NCBI GenBank assembly: GCA_944548615.1
Contig: OX155952.1
Location: forward strand, 37,926,850 to 37,990,849
Reading direction: 5' to 3'
From: Micropterix aruncella
Taxonomy: Eukaryota; Arthropoda; Insecta; Lepidoptera; Micropterigidae
Length of the DNA: 64,000 nucleotides
Of the stretch, positions 53,937-64,000 are shown one piece after another (the stretch's first letter is position 1; every line of letters begins with the position of its first letter). The notes beneath the pieces were generated by a model that worked only from the letters and a program-made list of their open reading frames with translations, was not told where the DNA came from and did no database searches. The position numbers and the translations under genes are program-made.

Positions 53937-54480
53937 GCAGTCGTTTAATAGTCGTCGATTGGAGGAAAGAGGGATGCAGTGTCTGGCCGCCGGTTTTTAG
54001 CCCTCAACTGGGCGCCCTAGGCCTTCCACGATGCAGTGCTGTCCCGCCGCTTCCGCCAACATCCGTCGCTTATAAGCTGTCGAGTTGCCTTCTTCGCCGG
54101 GCAAGTCGTCGTACATTATGCAGGAGGTATCCGCAAGCAGACCTGTCCACCGAAGCGTGCAGGCCCCTTCGACCAACTTTAGCCTACAAGCCGACGTGGT
54201 TTACCGCGGTGTGGCCGCTGCGTGTACAACAGCTACTTGGAGCCACTGTTGAGAGATTTGTAGAACGCCCGTGGACCAGTGTGGTTCTCCAATCTCCGTA
54301 AAGAAAGCCGACTGAAGTAACCTGAAAGGTGCTACCACTAGACGCTCCACTCCTCTCCACTCCTGACCAATCGCATGTGATTACCGCGATAGGCTCCCCA
54401 AAAGCGTAGCCATCATAATGTTTTGTCGTGACAACGTCTTATAAATCGATGGAGCCTGCTGCACGCACGAAAAAAACATG
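53937..54480. other. GC-rich segment of unknown nature
   Basis: GC-rich compared with both flanks. A plus-strand frame runs to 54,301 (from residue ~30: RLIVVDWRKEGC..., later VERFVERPWTSVV), rich in Pro, Leu, Arg and Ser, as expected of GC-rich noncoding DNA. It follows directly on the Family H end, so it could be an unrecognised internal part of that element. Confidence 0.3.
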
Positions 54481-56314
54481 ACTCATGCGGCGTTACCTCG
54501 CTCCGAGGCGTTCCATTTATTATATTTATTATTCAATATAAATGCTGCCATCTACCGGTTGCGACAAGAATTATTTACTAACCTCAGTCTAAAATAGTAC
54601 GAATGAAAATCACTAGATTGATTTAAATTCTTGACATAATTTTATATGTATTCTTGATATACGGAATGCTATTACTGAACGGACAATTTTCTTGTGGGTA
54701 CAACGAAATGCAACGAAGTAGGCAACTTTTATTAAAAAAAAAAAAAAAAGTATGAAAAGCTATCATTACCATACGCTATCTAGCGGTTGGTAAAATGTCA
54801 CTGATATTGTTTATTTACGACGTATTACCTACCGCTAGATGGCGCAGCGTGCTCAAACGCTTCTCAAACCGTTATTTAACAGTTTGAGATTTCAAACTTT
54901 CAAATTAAAAAAACAATAAACTTTAAACAATAAACAATTATACAATTATACTGCTATACAATAATACAATAATACATTTACATCTTGTAGTCAAATCGGT
55001 GAATATAAAAGCATATATTTTTGGGTGTGTGTAATAAACAATATCAGAATCTTAAATGAAACTGCTTCAAATGCAACCATTCCATCAGTATTTTCTTATG
55101 ACGTTGTCACGTTCAACTATCGTCAGTAAACCGACTTTACAGACAACTGATGTTTTCTTGAAAAAAAACAAAAAATCTAACGACTCAAGATATATTTAAA
55201 AAGTTAAGCGTAAAGATTTGTCATCATCTAAAAAGGCTGGCCCTTTGTACAAAAGTAAACTTCACACATCACCATAATTTTTCAATGCGTATACCTACCT
55301 GTCATAATAGATTACTTAGTAGTAGCTAAAGCACTTCAGATACACTTTAATTTAAACGCTTGTCTAGATAGAGATGCCTGATTACATGAGTGAAATATCT
55401 ACGGTGTAGGTACCACATACGTGTGAAATTGACTTCGGGGGTAAGATATTTTTCATGTAGTTATTTTCCCCGAGACGTTGCTCCCGAGTGCTCTTATGCC
55501 TGGGATGGTGATCAATTATTCTCGCGCTCTACGCTATTTTTGTTTGTACATATATCCATCCCTTTCTATCGGCAAAGATTTTATTAGCGATATACTCTCC
55601 GAAGAATTCCCCGATCTGAAACAAAGGGTACACTTTGTGACGTTAAATCTCTCTAAGATGGCAGCTGGGGATCGACAATTGGCTGCCCTGCGCCCGATGT
55701 ATAGGGGCTTTACCCTTGTTTGAGAGGACAGTATCGTGAATACATAAACGACCCTGCGCTAGGTAACCGAACATCCACATTTCACAAGTCCTGTAAATCA
55801 ACCGACTTAAAAGACTAGATATAATAAGAATTACAAAGGAATGAACTAATAATTTATTTTTGTAGATACGTATGTACACTTTGTTGTAAATGTAGTAAAA
55901 CGAAACTTTATGACCTGCGAAACGATGACATCTGTCAGTTGTATTTTATTTTAATATATTTTATTTTAATATATTTTATTTGCACTTGAAAATAAAAATA
56001 CAACAAGTAATTATATTAAACAGAATTAAAAAAAACGACTGCCGTTACAGAAAGTGAACTATTCTTTTTATAAATATTTTTATTACAGTTTTTATAAAAT
56101 ACTTGTGCTTTATATATTTATCCATATAGATAAATGTATAATTCCATAATGTACTCAAACAGACCTTATATTTGATACTAAAAACGATATATTTATGTTA
56201 ATTTATCGACATTTGGACATTCGAAAATTTAGACATCTACTTACTTGATAATTGGACAGTTAAGGTACCCAATGACACAGGATGACATAGCGATTCTAAC
56301 AATACTACACACTT
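54481..56314. other. No gene seen
   Basis: AT-rich, with an A16 run at about 54,734. The overlapping plus frames at 55,390-55,723 have no recognised motif. Two similar phrases, 'taccatacgctatctagcggttgg' and 'ttacctaccgctagatggc' (54,769-54,843), form an imperfect inverted pair. Confidence 0.4.
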
Positions 56315-56420
56315 TAAAATTGGTTTAAGCGTTTAGAAGTTATGGTGGAATAAAGAAACGGAAAACATACATAGATGAACCCTAAACACATTACACCATT
56401 TTTGTTGGGCAGTCGTGTAA
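56315..56420 (+). repeat. Family H repeat, copy 3 (diverged)
   Basis: 'ttatggtggaataaagaaacgg', 'aacatacatagatgaaccctaaacacattaca' and 'tgttgggcagtcgt' match the end of the 52.35-53.94 kb unit. Confidence 0.8.
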
Positions 56421-56989
56421 AAAGGCAAACTTATTGCGACATGATAATATCATGCAACTAACCTATTCACACTGTTCACGGTGCGGACGCTTCGTACCCT
56501 AAATGCACTATGTTCGGCTGAGCCAGAATTAGATATTTGGACCGTGAACTTAGCACAACTGCAAAGTACGGTAATGGCATTTCTTAGCAATCAAGTAATT
56601 AGATAAATAGTATGTAGTATTAAAATTCTTAAAAAGAAGTACCTAGTATAATAAGAAAGGTTAGATAATCATTAGATATATGTAAGTATAATCGTTTAAT
56701 ATTACGCTTTAACGTATTTCTCAGTCTCGTTTGCTATAGTCTAGAATAATAGTCTATAAGTATATTGGAAAAATAATTATAGTAATAGTAATGGAGTACC
56801 AGTAATATAATATTATTATTAGTAAAATTATAATAATAGCCTATATTAGAATAATAGTTATAATCTAGAATAATAGCCTAGAAAAATAATTAACGATTTG
56901 GAATCATCTGTAAGGTTAATTATATTTTGGGAAATAAATAAATAAATAAACATGCGCGCAATGTGGAAAGAAAGATTTAAAAAAAATAA
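56421..56989. other. No gene seen
   Basis: AT-rich with repeated 'taatag' motifs (56,750-56,890) and a short 'aataaataaataaac' tail at 56,936-56,951 that may end an unidentified LINE. Confidence 0.4.
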
Positions 56990-57125
56990 TTTATTCTGCG
57001 TAAAATACAAACTACTATATTTAAAACTAAGGAAATAACATACCCGAGGAATGAAAATTTGATACAGGAATGAAAGAGAAAGGGAAGAACAGGTTACTTC
57101 TTAGAAAAGTAATGCTTTTTTTCTA
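56990..57125. repeat. Family G repeat, copy 2
   Basis: Matches 51,100-51,225 in the same orientation: 'tattctgcgtaaaatacaaac', 'ctatatttaaaactaagg' and 'ttacttcttagaaaagtaatgc'. It lies just after the short TAAA-type tail at 56.94 kb. Confidence 0.7.
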
Positions 57126-57874
57126 AATAGGACAAGTTTTGTATATTGTGATGAAAATACAACGTTATTATAATAACCTTACCTGGAGAATTTACAGAAA
57201 TAATATATTTCAGTGAAACATAGCATCGACGTGTAAAAATGCCCCTAAAAACGGCCGGCTAAACTTTTCTCGGTGTGAGAAAGTACATTTTCAAGTTTGC
57301 CGTCCAACAAAAGAGATTAAAACTGTCTGGCAATTAGTACGACTTATCTGTGTAAGATATCGCAAAGCTTTGTAGAAGTTCAACTTTTTAAGTGCTAACT
57401 TTGTACTTTGTGTAATTCATCGATCGCAATGGCGTTTTTATATAAGGCTTTAGCCAAGACGGCTTGTCCCAGGTCGTGGTATATCTTAGAGAACCGATCA
57501 TATTCGAATATTCCGAAGTATTTATGTGATCGTATTTTGTAAAGAAAACGCCCACAAAACCAAAGTTTTGTATTATTTTTAAATAAATATAGAATATATG
57601 AATAGATCGCGAAGTGAATGAATAAATAAAGAACTTATAATGTAAAAGTTTATAAAGATACTTTTGTTCATAAACAGTAGTAAAAAGATATCAGTACGAC
57701 ATAATAGCTCTTCATTCCGTTACATATCTCTAAGAAAGTGTACAATATGACTACGAATACTAATTCGTGTATTCGCTGGCATTCTCTGGTATTCCTAATG
57801 ACTGCTTCATTATACAACACATTCCTAATCGCGGGAGTAGGTGTAAAAACGTAAAATTATATGCTGTAACTGAT
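57126..57874. other. No gene seen
   Basis: AT-rich sequence, no coding or repeat signal found. Confidence 0.4.
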
Positions 57875-58505
57875 AAGGGAGCTAATGGGCCCTTGCTGAG
57901 TTGGCAACGAAGACCCATTTTGTTCAGGGTTGGTCACACTCACGGTTCAACACCCATCCGGCGGCCTCCACGCATAAAGTGCGAGCCTGGGTAGGACTCT
58001 GGCCTTAGGGCTAGTTTCCCTTAGGAGTCAACCTTCTGGCGCTCCTGGATGGTCTGCGCACCGTGCGACGTAAGCCAATTGATTGTGCATTCTGACTTAC
58101 AGTCGGAGGAGTCTGGAAGCAGTACTATTACTGTTGCTGATATTACGGCGACTGCTCTTGAAACGACTATCGGCTACCCGATCCAGGGTGAACAGCCGGG
58201 CAAAGGATGCCGGGGTCGCGATAGATTCGGTTTACACCGTTTCATCGCTTCGTAAAGGAGAGGACCGCGCAAGCGACCTCGAACTCGTAACCAGTCGAGA
58301 GACCGGAGTAATCTGTTCGCAATTGGAAGTAAGGGCGTGAGTGTAAGCCCGCCAGGTAACATACCTGGTTATCTCGCGGATACGGCGTTGGGCTCTTACG
58401 GGCATGTGGCGGAGCTTAACGGTGGACTGTTTTTGTCCTAAGTCTTCTGCTCTCACTTCACGGGAAATAGAACGATCATATTTCGTAATTCTCTTCACGG
58501 AAGAT
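57875..58505 (+). repeat. Family A repeat, copy 6 (near-complete, subtype B)
   Basis: Starts 'gggagctaatgggcccttgctgag' and carries the subtype B left part shared with 29.2-29.65 kb, then M2 ('gccaattgattgtgcattctgac'), M3 ('gcgactgctcttgaaacgac', 'ctacccgatccaggg'), M4 ('gcgatagattcggttt', 'cgtaaccagtcgagagac') and M5 ('agtcttctgctctcacttcacgg', 'gaacgatcatatttcgta'). It ends before the 'ggttcgcccgttgtag' part. The 129-codon minus frame across it is not a gene. Confidence 0.85.
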
Positions 58506-58939
58506 AGAAGGTAAATTAAACATTCTTTCAGGCCCAGGCTTCTTTTGGATTCCGTGCAAACTATTATGTAAATTCGCATAATTAACATGTTTTTGATACA
58601 TCGTTCCGCCTGCAATCCCATTAATTTTTATTTAAAAAAAATGCAAACTGAACCAAACATCAATTACTTGTCGCATAATTAAAATGTCAATTACATAAAT
58701 GGGAAATTCAATTCGGGCACGCTTTATGAACGGAGTATTTCGAAATATTTACTGTTCCAGAGATTAAATTAACGAATTGCTGTATTAATACGAAATCGAT
58801 TTTTTTTTCTCATTTACGAATAGTTTCATTCGCAATAACGAATAGCTTTTCGCACACTTCGATGGTGATAAATTTCTTTATTAAAATTATTAGTTGATTT
58901 TACCCGATTAGCTGTGTGATAATATATGTATTATATGTA
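58506..58939. other. No gene seen
   Basis: AT-rich sequence between Family A copy 6 and a CA-type microsatellite. Confidence 0.35.
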
Positions 58940-58988
58940 CCTACATACACACACACACACACATACACAAACACACACACACACACAT
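58940..58988. repeat. Interrupted (CA)n microsatellite
   Basis: 'catacacacacacacacac' followed by 'atacacaaacacacacac', about 49 bp. Confidence 0.9.
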
Positions 58989-59989
58989 ATGATTCTGAAC
59001 TAATATAATCTTAGTAACCGTATGGCTGAAAATGTGTTTTTTTGCAGTCGTCCGTTTGTATGGCAGCGCCCTGACGTAGTTTATGGACGACCCCTAAAAT
59101 TTAATCAGCTGTTCCCAATGATGAAAAAAAATATATAAAATCGGATAACGCGTTCTTGAGCTAGCGATGACTCAGACAAACATCCATACATCCATCTAGA
59201 TATCCATCCATAAGAAAATAACATTGTTTGGTTCAAAATGATCTAAAACGTGGGGAAATTCGTTTTTTAGCAAAATCTAATATTTTGACACTTATACTAT
59301 TTTAATACACTGCGCGTAAACCGATAGGCTGGACTCTGGCGTAAGTGTACCTATTTGTTATTCGTAATGAATTAAAAATAATAAATTGGTATATTCTGTT
59401 AAATAATAGGACAATTTAAAAAATATATTTATTGTATTTAAATTCGTCAATTTAACACGTTCTCTGTCATAGAGGGTACCGGGGACCGGCGGGTGCCCTG
59501 GATCTAGGCGTCGCGTAGGACACCGGTGACCTCAGAGCAGAAGTAATTTCGAAACGAATTTGTAAGCCGTAAGGCAGCTTAAACATACATTTATCTACAG
59601 AAGTTGACCGCATCGGCGCTCGTAATCAATCCTTCAACGTGGTTTTTGACTACCTATGTTAAACTTGAAAAGTTGATGTAAAATATAGAGGAGTTACACA
59701 AAAACACAAGTAGACCACAATAATGTATTTAATTAATACAGGAAATCAAATAATTATAAAAGAAACTACTCAAAGTCAATTCAATCTGCCTTCGATTTGA
59801 TTTGATTGAATTTTGATTTGATTGAATTCAACTACTGTGGGGTGCGGGTGACCGAAGGCGTGTGACCTATTTGGCGCCTTAGTAACGAATATTCGTTTTT
59901 ATGCTTTACTGCGCCACATAGGCTATATGTGACCTCACAAAGTTTTTTTAAAATAACTACGGAACCTTACTACTAATAGAACCCTATTT
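58989..59989. other. No gene seen
   Basis: Contains 'gatgactcagacaaacatcc' and a 'gatttgatttgattgaattttgatttgattgaatt' direct repeat (59,797-59,830). No open frame of note. Confidence 0.4.
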
Positions 59990-60420
59990 AAGCCCAAAAC
60001 TCTGCTATGCACCGTTTGATGACCACATACAATAGTCGATTCGAAGATATCGACATTTTTTACTTGAATCAGCCCAAATTCAGCGATGCTGTCCTTAGCT
60101 CACTAGGCGTCTAGGAAGTGATTACATATAAAGTATACAAATTGTTTCAAAACACTCAGAACGAAAATGAGAATAGCAAAGAGTATAATTTGAATACCTA
60201 TATCCTATCCTACATATATCCCATCCCTCTCCTTTCATATCCTTGCAATAGTTCAATTGTAATTTAATTTAGTGCAATGCAACTTTTGATTTACCATATA
60301 AGAAAATAATGTAGGAAACAATTAATCGGCCAGCGAAACACTGTATTAGAATAATTAGTAATAATTAATGAAGCGCTGTATCTTTCCCGAAAATAAAATA
60401 AATAAATAAATAAATATTTT
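59990..60420 (+). mobile_element. Family D element, copy 3 (uninterrupted)
   Basis: Carries both anchors of the 40.13-41.29 kb copy within ~310 bp, then 'aattaatgaagcgctgtatc' and 'ttcccgaaaataaaataaataaata' as a 3' tail. The segment with 'gatctgttgaacgtagc' present at 42.66 kb is missing here. Probably the 3' region of a LINE or a SINE derived from it. Confidence 0.75.
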
Positions 60421-61754
60421 TTTTTGCCAAATCCTAAGTTTTAACCTAATGCAGCAATTTTAACCAAAAGCTATTTATTTTTTCTCATTTCTTCTAGGGC
60501 AGAGATCGTGTTAATAAAACCTTTAAAAATATATGTATTTAGGTTTAAGTCACTAAAATCGACTCCTTTAAATTAATTCAGCCATCAATCAAATTATTAC
60601 GATATTTTAAATTAACGTCCCATAGGGAAATTGATTCGGTGGAGCTCGTGAATTTACGGCGATGGTTTTTCGTACTTTCCAATTGAGGTTTATTGCCGGA
60701 AACGAATTACATTTACACCGGTCATTAGCGTTATCTCTGAATTAGCACTGGCGAAATAATATTAATAAGATTGAATTGCCGCTTAACTTATCTCCTGATT
60801 CTGGACGGTTGTTAAACGAGGGATTAATTTAGGATGGTTTGTTTAAATTAGGAATTCACATTCAAGGTTTGACAAATAGATCGAAAGAAACCAAGATATC
60901 AGCAGAATTCTGTCTATGTTTCAAAAAACTATAACATAAATTATTTATGTAAAACATAGTCATAGACACAGAAAAAAGAAAATGTGTGAGAGAAATCTGA
61001 TAGTATTATTATTATAGCAAACAGGTTCATAAAATTAAGATATATTTTTACAGATATTAGAGGAGTTATAGACTGATATTCAGTGGAAATTGTCCATGTC
61101 AAACAATTTAAAATCATGGTTTCGTCGGTTTGATTAGCCCTACTAGCTTAGTTCTAGATATAAAAGCACAGAAATCAGTGCTTAGGCTGATTACATAAAA
61201 AAACTGATTTATATTTTATTATTATTATTATTTTTTAATTATTAATATACATTAACAATAATTATTTCCAATTTTTATTATTATTAAAGTATTATTTAAA
61301 TTTATATTAGGGTATATATATAAAATACAAACGGAGCTGCCATGGAATTCACCGACCGGAGTCGGGCCCATCATAATACATTTTTTTTTTTTTACACTTC
61401 TGGGGGGTGAGCAGTGGATTCCGGACTTACGAACCGGCTGTGATAGGTTTAGGACAGCTGTCTTGCAACATGTGAGCGTTGACCTTACCACCCATTCACT
61501 CCCCCTTCGAAGCCATAGAATTTGAGATGCAGAAATCGCGGTTTTAGATAATTTTTCTAGAAAGGAGTTGATTATTTTCCTGGAGAGACCAAGATCTAAT
61601 AATAAGCATATATTATATACGTATATTATTACCTTTTATTAATATAGGTTTATAACTATATTAATATAAGTAATATGATGTTCTGTCTATCAAAGTTGTA
61701 TGCCAATAATTTGATACTTTGTGCTTTATTGAACAATACGCGGTACTGTTTGAT
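60421..61754. other. No gene seen
   Basis: AT-rich, with (ATT)n at 61,212-61,232 and a T13 run at about 61,380. The 79-codon minus frame at 61,252-61,491 is not supported. Confidence 0.4.
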
Positions 61755-62375
61755 AGATTGAGGTAGCGAACGGTTTCTTGCAGCTTGGTCCATAAGATCC
61801 ACTGTATTTCGGGTCGGTCCAACTAACGATTCAGCTCCTATTCAGTAGCCTCCTCGTGTGGAATACTATCATGGGTAGGACTCTCGAGTACTAGGCCTCA
61901 CGGCTTGTGGATCAGTTTCCCCTGGGGGATTGCATCCCGGTGCTACTGGGCGGTCTGCGAACTGTGCGGTGACAGCCAATCGGTATGTGCACTATTATTA
62001 ATTACTGATGAGTCGGGAGACTATGGACATATACTGTATCCTAATTAGCGTGAGTGAATGCTTACATGTCGTCAATCAGTATTGAAATGACCGATTAGCT
62101 AACTGATCCTGAATTCAGAGCCGGACAAAATATGCCAATGGTCCTGGCGATAGATTCAAACTAAATCACCGCTGATTGTACGGCAGGTAGAGGTTGCGCA
62201 AGCGACTTCGAACCCGTAACCAGTCGGGAGGTTGGTGGTATCCTGATGGTTAATTTCAGACGGAGATTTCCTTCCTAAACGACAGAGATATCCTTCCTCG
62301 TCAGGGGGCGAGGCTGTCCGCTAGGTATGCTTTCCAGGTGCCTCGCCGTATAACGTTGGCCTCCAGTTACGTCAC
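61755..62375 (+). repeat. Family A repeat, copy 7 (subtype A)
   Basis: Aligns with 4,005-4,600: 'gcgaacggtttcttgcagcttgg', 'gattcagctcctattcagtagcctcctcg', 'gggggattgcatcccgg', 'gccaatcggtatgtgca', 'tagaggttgcgcaagcgacttcg', 'aacccgtaaccagtcgggagg' and 'tgcctcgccgtataacgttgg'. It stops before module M5. Confidence 0.87.
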
Positions 62376-63414
62376 CGAACGATATTAAAGTAGATAACAT
62401 TTATTATTTGCAAAGTAGACGTTTGTTTCGTAATTAAATCGAAACTACGAAAAATCGTTTCTCACGACAAATTTCTTATTATTTTTAATGGCTTCTTTTT
62501 CAGCGTCACTACCCTACGCTGATCCGGGCAAGTATTAATGGTATTAATTAGATTCTAGCCAACGAGCGGAGGCGTTATCTACAGCGCTCTGCTCGGGCAG
62601 GGCGCCTCCGTCATAGATTAACCGCGGAATTGTTTCTATTCACAACAGATACGTCACTAATTCACCCTATCTATGCGTCTCCTCCGATCTCTGTATTCGG
62701 ACGAGCTACCTAGTGAATAATTCGTAGTGCCAGTAAGAAACTTGTAGAGCCATCTTCTGTCGTAACTACCAATGGTTGGCTTTAAGGAATCATAAAACGA
62801 TAAGCCCGCCGTCTGTACTAATTAAAAATAGATTTTTTTGTGTCATTGTTAGGGTGTTAGTACATTACAGCTATTTGCCTTTCTGTCATTCTTTCAAAGC
62901 TTTTGCACCAAACGGAGACTTCTATCCATCTTCTGCCCGGCCTTCAGCGGCCCTCAATTCTCCTCGTAATAGCAGTTGCAATATTTTAATTGTATATTTG
63001 ATAATTTAAGCAGTCGACACTCCGACTACGTAACTCGGAGCATTCATATTATGTAAACCCATATTTTCAAGGGTCTGCTTAAGAGTCCAGCCTTCTATTC
63101 TGTAGAAAAGTTATTTTGAGAATTTAAAGCACCCACGATTCGTAAACTGAGATGTTTCTTCATCTTGACAAGTTAGCTATAGCAAGTTCAATTCGTTATT
63201 TTAATCCTGGCAAAACTGCTACTGCCACTGGCAATTTAGGGAGCATCTCAGGTATTTATAGCGTTTAACTTAGTGCAGAGATACATCATGCCAAGTATTG
63301 CCAAGTATTAAACGGTCACTGTATATTTATAATCATTTGTTTTACTGTTGTTCATTTTTAACCCGGATTTTGCAAGCACTGTTGAGTAGTCAGATACGAC
63401 AGTCAGTCAACTAT
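62376..63414. other. No gene seen
   Basis: 'gcggaggcgttatctacagc' / 'gcagggcgcctccgt' (62,565-62,612) forms an imperfect inverted repeat. A 77-codon plus frame at 62,776-63,009 is unsupported. Confidence 0.4.
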
Positions 63415-64000
63415 AACGTGCTAACTCCTCACCTCAGAAAGTTTTAACGATAGTTATCGTTTTATCTCCCGTGAGGTAACCGTAGAGACAAATAAAAACC
63501 TACCGTCTAGCCAAGCTAACTTGCCCTGGCCGGTCTCGATCTTCTACGAGGACGCTGATGGGTGCTAAACCCGTGCGTTGGGCCGACTCATAAACGAGGC
63601 GGGTCATAATGGCCCAGCTGCACAAGATCAATTAGTATTCGGATTTTGCAAGCATTTGGAAATGTCGACTACAACGGGCGAACCCGTGACCCTAGGAATT
63701 TCGTTAGCTTCGGGAGGCAATCCCCAGGGGAACAGATAAACCCGCCGTGAGGCCTGAAACGCGAGAGTCCTTCCCGGGGTAGTCCTCCACGCAAGGAGGT
63801 TACTGAATAGCTGCTGAATCGTGAGTAAGACCTATCCCAAAACACAGTGGATCTCATGGCCCAAGCTGCAGAAAACCGTTCGCCACCGGATTTTGCAAGC
63901 AGTAGGGCGGTGTCGACTACAACGGACGAACCCGTCACCCCAGGCTGGTATAACGATATATGATCGTTCTTTCCACCGTAGCATGAACGTAGAAGACTTA
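63415..64000 (-). repeat. Family A repeat, copy 8 (two units in tandem, runs off the window)
   Basis: On the minus strand from 64,000 down: M5 ('aagtcttctacgttcatgc', 'gaacgatcatatatcgttat', 'gacgggttcgtccgttgtag', 'ctgcttgcaaaatccgg'), M1 ('gcgaacggttttctgcagcttgg' to 'ggggattgcctcccg'), a second M5 end ('cacgggttcgcccgttgtag', 'tgcttgcaaaatccg'), then a shorter piece with 'gacggtaggtttttatttgtctctacgg', 'aacgataactatcgttaaaac' and 'tgcttgcaaaatccgg'. It shows that M5 is followed by M1 of a next unit. Confidence 0.85.

Noticed and set aside
58232..58621. 129-codon minus-strand frame
   Set aside because: Covers Family A copy 6; other copies are not open in the corresponding frame.

Overview
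This 64 kb window looks like intergenic DNA from a large, transposon-rich insect genome. It is AT-rich, has no bacterial-style gene packing, no rRNA and no functional tRNA, and no intact host protein-coding gene that I can support. The set of non-LTR retrotransposon tails, a tRNA-derived SINE, a short element starting near 'ctatactaatattataaagagg' and a Penelope-type RT/GIY-YIG remnant most resembles Lepidoptera. That placement is inference from remembered repeat types; no marker gene is present.

Layout. 0-5 kb: end of a Family A repeat, a truncated Penelope-like element (minus strand), then two Family A units in tandem. 5-9.5 kb: sparse DNA with one Family C repeat carrying a perfect 27-bp foldback, and a weak candidate first exon. 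9.5-10.2 kb: a minus-strand SINE and a probable LINE tail. 10-16 kb: AT-rich and featureless apart from C and G runs. 16.2-20.6 kb: an ~80-bp minisatellite, then the 5' part of a Ty3/gypsy-type LTR retrotransposon: repeated primer-binding-like leader, gag, and pol cut off early in reverse transcriptase. 22.7-26.1 kb: a (TA)76 tract and a cluster of Family C repeats and a ~590-bp GC-rich duplication. 26.7-31.6 kb: SINEs, Family F, Family A and a likely solo LTR. 32.7-33.5 kb: a broken gene of unknown identity. 34.4-43 kb: truncated LINEs, Family A, Family D with Family F nested inside it, and the 3' end of a second Penelope-like element. 43.5-44.1 kb: a second broken gene. 47.4-53.9 kb: two RNase-H-bearing LINE 3' ends, a SINE and tandem duplications. 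57.9-64 kb: three further Family A loci.

The most noteworthy items are: (1) Family A, a modular tandem-capable repeat at eight places that matches no class I can name; (2) a textbook -1 ribosomal frameshift signal at the gag/pol junction (A AAA AAC, 8-nt spacer, two-part stem-loop that contains the gag stop); (3) two foldback mutations, at 7.66-7.72 kb and 30.48-30.53 kb; (4) a three-fold repeated primer-binding-like sequence in the retrotransposon leader; (5) two decayed reading frames that do not look like transposon proteins. Nested insertions give relative ages: an RNase-H LINE with a 13-bp target-site duplication inside an already duplicated 251-bp unit, and Family F inside Family D.
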